Shown here in pieces: positions 5,835 to 7,143 of a stretch of DNA of 7,143 nucleotides. Numbering within the stretch: position 1 is the stretch's first letter; each line of letters begins with the position of its first letter. The DNA lies in the NCBI GenBank assembly GCA_026396375.1, contig JAPLWW010000107.1, positions 1 to 7,143 on the forward strand. The letters are read 5' to 3'. The notes under the pieces were generated by a model. It saw only the letters and a program-made list of their open reading frames with translations. It was not told where the DNA came from and searched no databases. Origin of the DNA: Microcaldota archaeon (lineage in GTDB: Archaea; Micrarchaeota; Micrarchaeia; Anstonellales; J096). The translations under genes were made by a program, and so were the position numbers.

Positions 5835-7004
5835 ATGACAAAGCAAAGGAAGGTCGCGATCATCGGCATAGGCATCACTAAATTCGGCGAGCATTGGGAC
5901 AAGGGATTGAGGGACCTTGCGCTTGAGGCGGGGCTGAAGGCAGTCGAGGATGCCGGAATACACGGCGAGCAGATAGACGGCGGGTATGTGGGCAACATGG
6001 CAGGCGGAAACTTCGCAGGCCAGGAGCACATCGGGGCCTTATTGGCTGATTACATGGGGCTGGATCCTATACCCGTAACCAGGGTTGAGGGAGCATGCGC
6101 ATCAGGAGGGCTGGCATTGAGGCAGGGCTATATTGCTGTTGCATCAGGGATCCATGACATCGTTGCGGTTGGAGGAGTGGAAAAGATGACAGACCTTTCA
6201 ACGGCTGATGTTACAGAGATATTGGGAGGCGCAGGCGACCAGGAATGGGAGCTTTTCATGGGCGCGACATTTCCATCGCTGTATGCATTGATGATGAGGA
6301 AATACATGGCAGAGTATGGGGCAACTGAGGAGCAGTTTGCTTCAGTGGCAGTGAAAAACCATAAGCACGGCGCACTGAATCCCTATGCCCAGTACCAGAA
6401 CGAGATAACGTTGGAAACAGTCATGAAATCCAAAGTGGTTGCATCGCCAATAAAGGTCTTTGACGCGTCTCCAATCACTGACGGCGCGGCAATGCTCATC
6501 CTGGCCCCTTTGGACATTGCGAGCAGCTATACAAAGAAGCCAATAGAGATAATCGCCTCGGCCCAGGCCTCGGACACAATAGGGCTGGCAGAAAGATATT
6601 CATTGACAAGCATAGAGGCCTCAAAGATCGCCTCAAAAAACGCCTACAAGGAGGCAGGGATAACCTCCAAGGATATCCAATTGGCTGAAGTGCATGACTG
6701 CTTCACTGTTGGGGAAGTTTTGGCAACAGAGGATTTGGGATTCTTCAAGCCAGGGGAAGGCGCAAAGGCCGCAGAGGATGGCAGGACAACATTTGGGGGA
6801 GATTTGGTTATCAACAGCAGCGGAGGGCTGAAGGCTGCAGGCCATCCAGTTGGCGCAACAGGGATCAAGCAGGCAGTTGAGATAACAATGCAGTTCAGGG
6901 GAGACGCAGGAAAGAGGCAGGTGAAGGACCTTGAGTACGGGCTGAGCCACAACGTCGGCGGAAGCGGGGCGACCGCGGTTGTCCACATATACAAAAGGGC
7001 TTAG
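5835..7004 (+). CDS. Thiolase (archaeal/SCP2-type acetyl-CoA C-acetyltransferase)
   Basis: This 389-residue protein is full length for a thiolase. The nucleophile C88 sits in EGACASGG (85-92). The second catalytic block is HDCF (287-290), characteristic of the SCP2/archaeal group. H337 lies in GHPVGATG (336-343), and the C-terminal glycine loop is HNVGGSG (372-378). Bacterial-type thiolases have a CxG cysteine at that last place, so the acid/base cysteine here is probably C289. The family condenses two acetyl-CoA to acetoacetyl-CoA in the cytoplasm, the entry to the archaeal mevalonate pathway, or runs the reverse reaction. In many archaea this gene lies beside HMG-CoA synthase and a DUF35 OB-fold acyl-CoA-binding gene. 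Here neither is adjacent: an ankyrin gene diverges on the left and an antiporter-like gene follows on the right. A leaderless promoter supports the ATG at 5835. Confidence 0.95.
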   Translation: MTKQRKVAIIGIGITKFGEHWDKGLRDLALEAGLKAVEDAGIHGEQIDGGYVGNMAGGNFAGQEHIGALLADYMGLDPIPVTRVEGACASGGLALRQGYIAVASGIHDIVAVGGVEKMTDLSTADVTEILGGAGDQEWELFMGATFPSLYALMMRKYMAEYGATEEQFASVAVKNHKHGALNPYAQYQNEITLETVMKSKVVASPIKVFDASPITDGAAMLILAPLDIASSYTKKPIEIIASAQASDTIGLAERYSLTSIEASKIASKNAYKEAGITSKDIQLAEVHDCFTVGEVLATEDLGFFKPGEGAKAAEDGRTTFGGDLVINSSGGLKAAGHPVGATGIKQAVEITMQFRGDAGKRQVKDLEYGLSHNVGGSGATAVVHIYKRA

Positions 7005-7016
7005 ATTCCCTCCTGC

Positions 7017-7024
7017 TTTTTAAA
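7017..7024 (+). promoter_or_regulatory. TATA box of the antiporter-like gene
   Basis: TTTTTAAA is centred about 27 nt before the ATG at 7048, the same spacing as the other promoters here. It begins 13 nt after the thiolase stop codon. Confidence 0.6.
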
Positions 7025-7027
7025 CTC

Positions 7028-7034
7028 TTTTTTT
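7028..7034 (+). terminator. T7 run downstream of the thiolase gene
   Basis: TTTTTTT starts 24 nt after the thiolase stop, in the 43-nt gap. Archaeal RNA polymerase terminates at U-runs, so it could end the thiolase transcript. It also lies between the next gene's TATA and start, where it could simply be part of the initiator region. Confidence 0.4.
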
Positions 7035-7047
7035 CCTAGTCTTTTTC

Positions 7048-7143
7048 ATGGATATAGGAACAATATTGCTTCTTGTAATCTCATCCATTGTTTTCCTCGG
7101 CTACCTTGCCGATCTGCTTTTCAGGAAACTGGTGATTCCCCAT
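7048..7143 (+). CDS. N-terminus of a cation:proton antiporter-like membrane protein (cut by window edge)
   Basis: Thirty-two codons from ATG read MDIGTILLLVISSIVFLGYL, continuing ADLLFRKLVIPH to the window edge. A first transmembrane helix (about 4-20) followed by GYLADLLFRKLVIPH resembles the start of Kef/CPA2-type sodium- or potassium-proton antiporters. In these, an L-F-x-R/K-x-x-x-P turn connects the first helices. Spacing from a TATA box (27 nt) supports this start. Only the first helix is visible, so the family call is tentative, but a polytopic membrane protein is likely. Confidence 0.65.
   Translation, partial: MDIGTILLLVISSIVFLGYLADLLFRKLVIPH

Noticed and set aside
1..7143. A defence island or mobile element
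   Set aside because: I see no transposase, integrase, nuclease-helicase, toxin-antitoxin pair, attachment-site repeat or tRNA gene. The ankyrin and MBL-fold genes alone do not define such a system, and each gene has its own promoter.

Overview
The window reads as a tightly packed archaeal chromosome segment. The evidence is a class I lysyl-tRNA synthetase, an archaeal/SCP2-type thiolase, and TTTAAA-like TATA boxes placed about 26 nt upstream of start codons with no Shine-Dalgarno sequence. Gaps between genes range from a 4-nt overlap to 95 nt. Small proteins and heavy AGG (Arg) usage would suit an uncultivated, possibly DPANN-like archaeon, but the lineage cannot be fixed from this sequence alone.

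Layout, left to right. (1) A minus-strand two-gene operon: lysS, followed with an ATGA overlap by a Sua5/YrdC-family gene that runs off the left edge. The Sua5/YrdC protein has lost residues that family members normally use for catalysis. (2) A divergent plus-strand gene for a six-helix membrane protein. It shares one symmetric TATA element with lysS, exactly midway between the two start codons. (3) A convergent minus-strand metallo-beta-lactamase-fold hydrolase. Its stop codon abuts the membrane gene's stop codon in a TGATCA palindrome, inside a 26-bp inverted repeat flanked by T-runs on both strands. (4) Two tandem minus-strand ankyrin-repeat paralogs. They share an ungapped N-terminal leader and a C-terminal tail. 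In the downstream copy the tail is displaced by a +1 frameshift. (5) A plus-strand thiolase and, after a short gap, the beginning of a cation:proton antiporter-like membrane protein that runs off the right edge.

Most genes are unrelated in function: translation and tRNA modification, membrane, hydrolase, protein-protein interaction, acyl-CoA metabolism, ion transport. The unifying signal is transcriptional architecture. Every gene except the coupled Sua5/YrdC gene has its own TATA box at the spacing expected for leaderless mRNA. The coupled gene alone has an SD-like sequence. This spacing also settles several start codons, and the ankyrin paralog alignment confirms two of them. I found no CRISPR array, transposon, tRNA or rRNA. 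The most novel component is the ankyrin pair, which is a candidate lineage-specific family with a column of cysteines running along the repeat stack.
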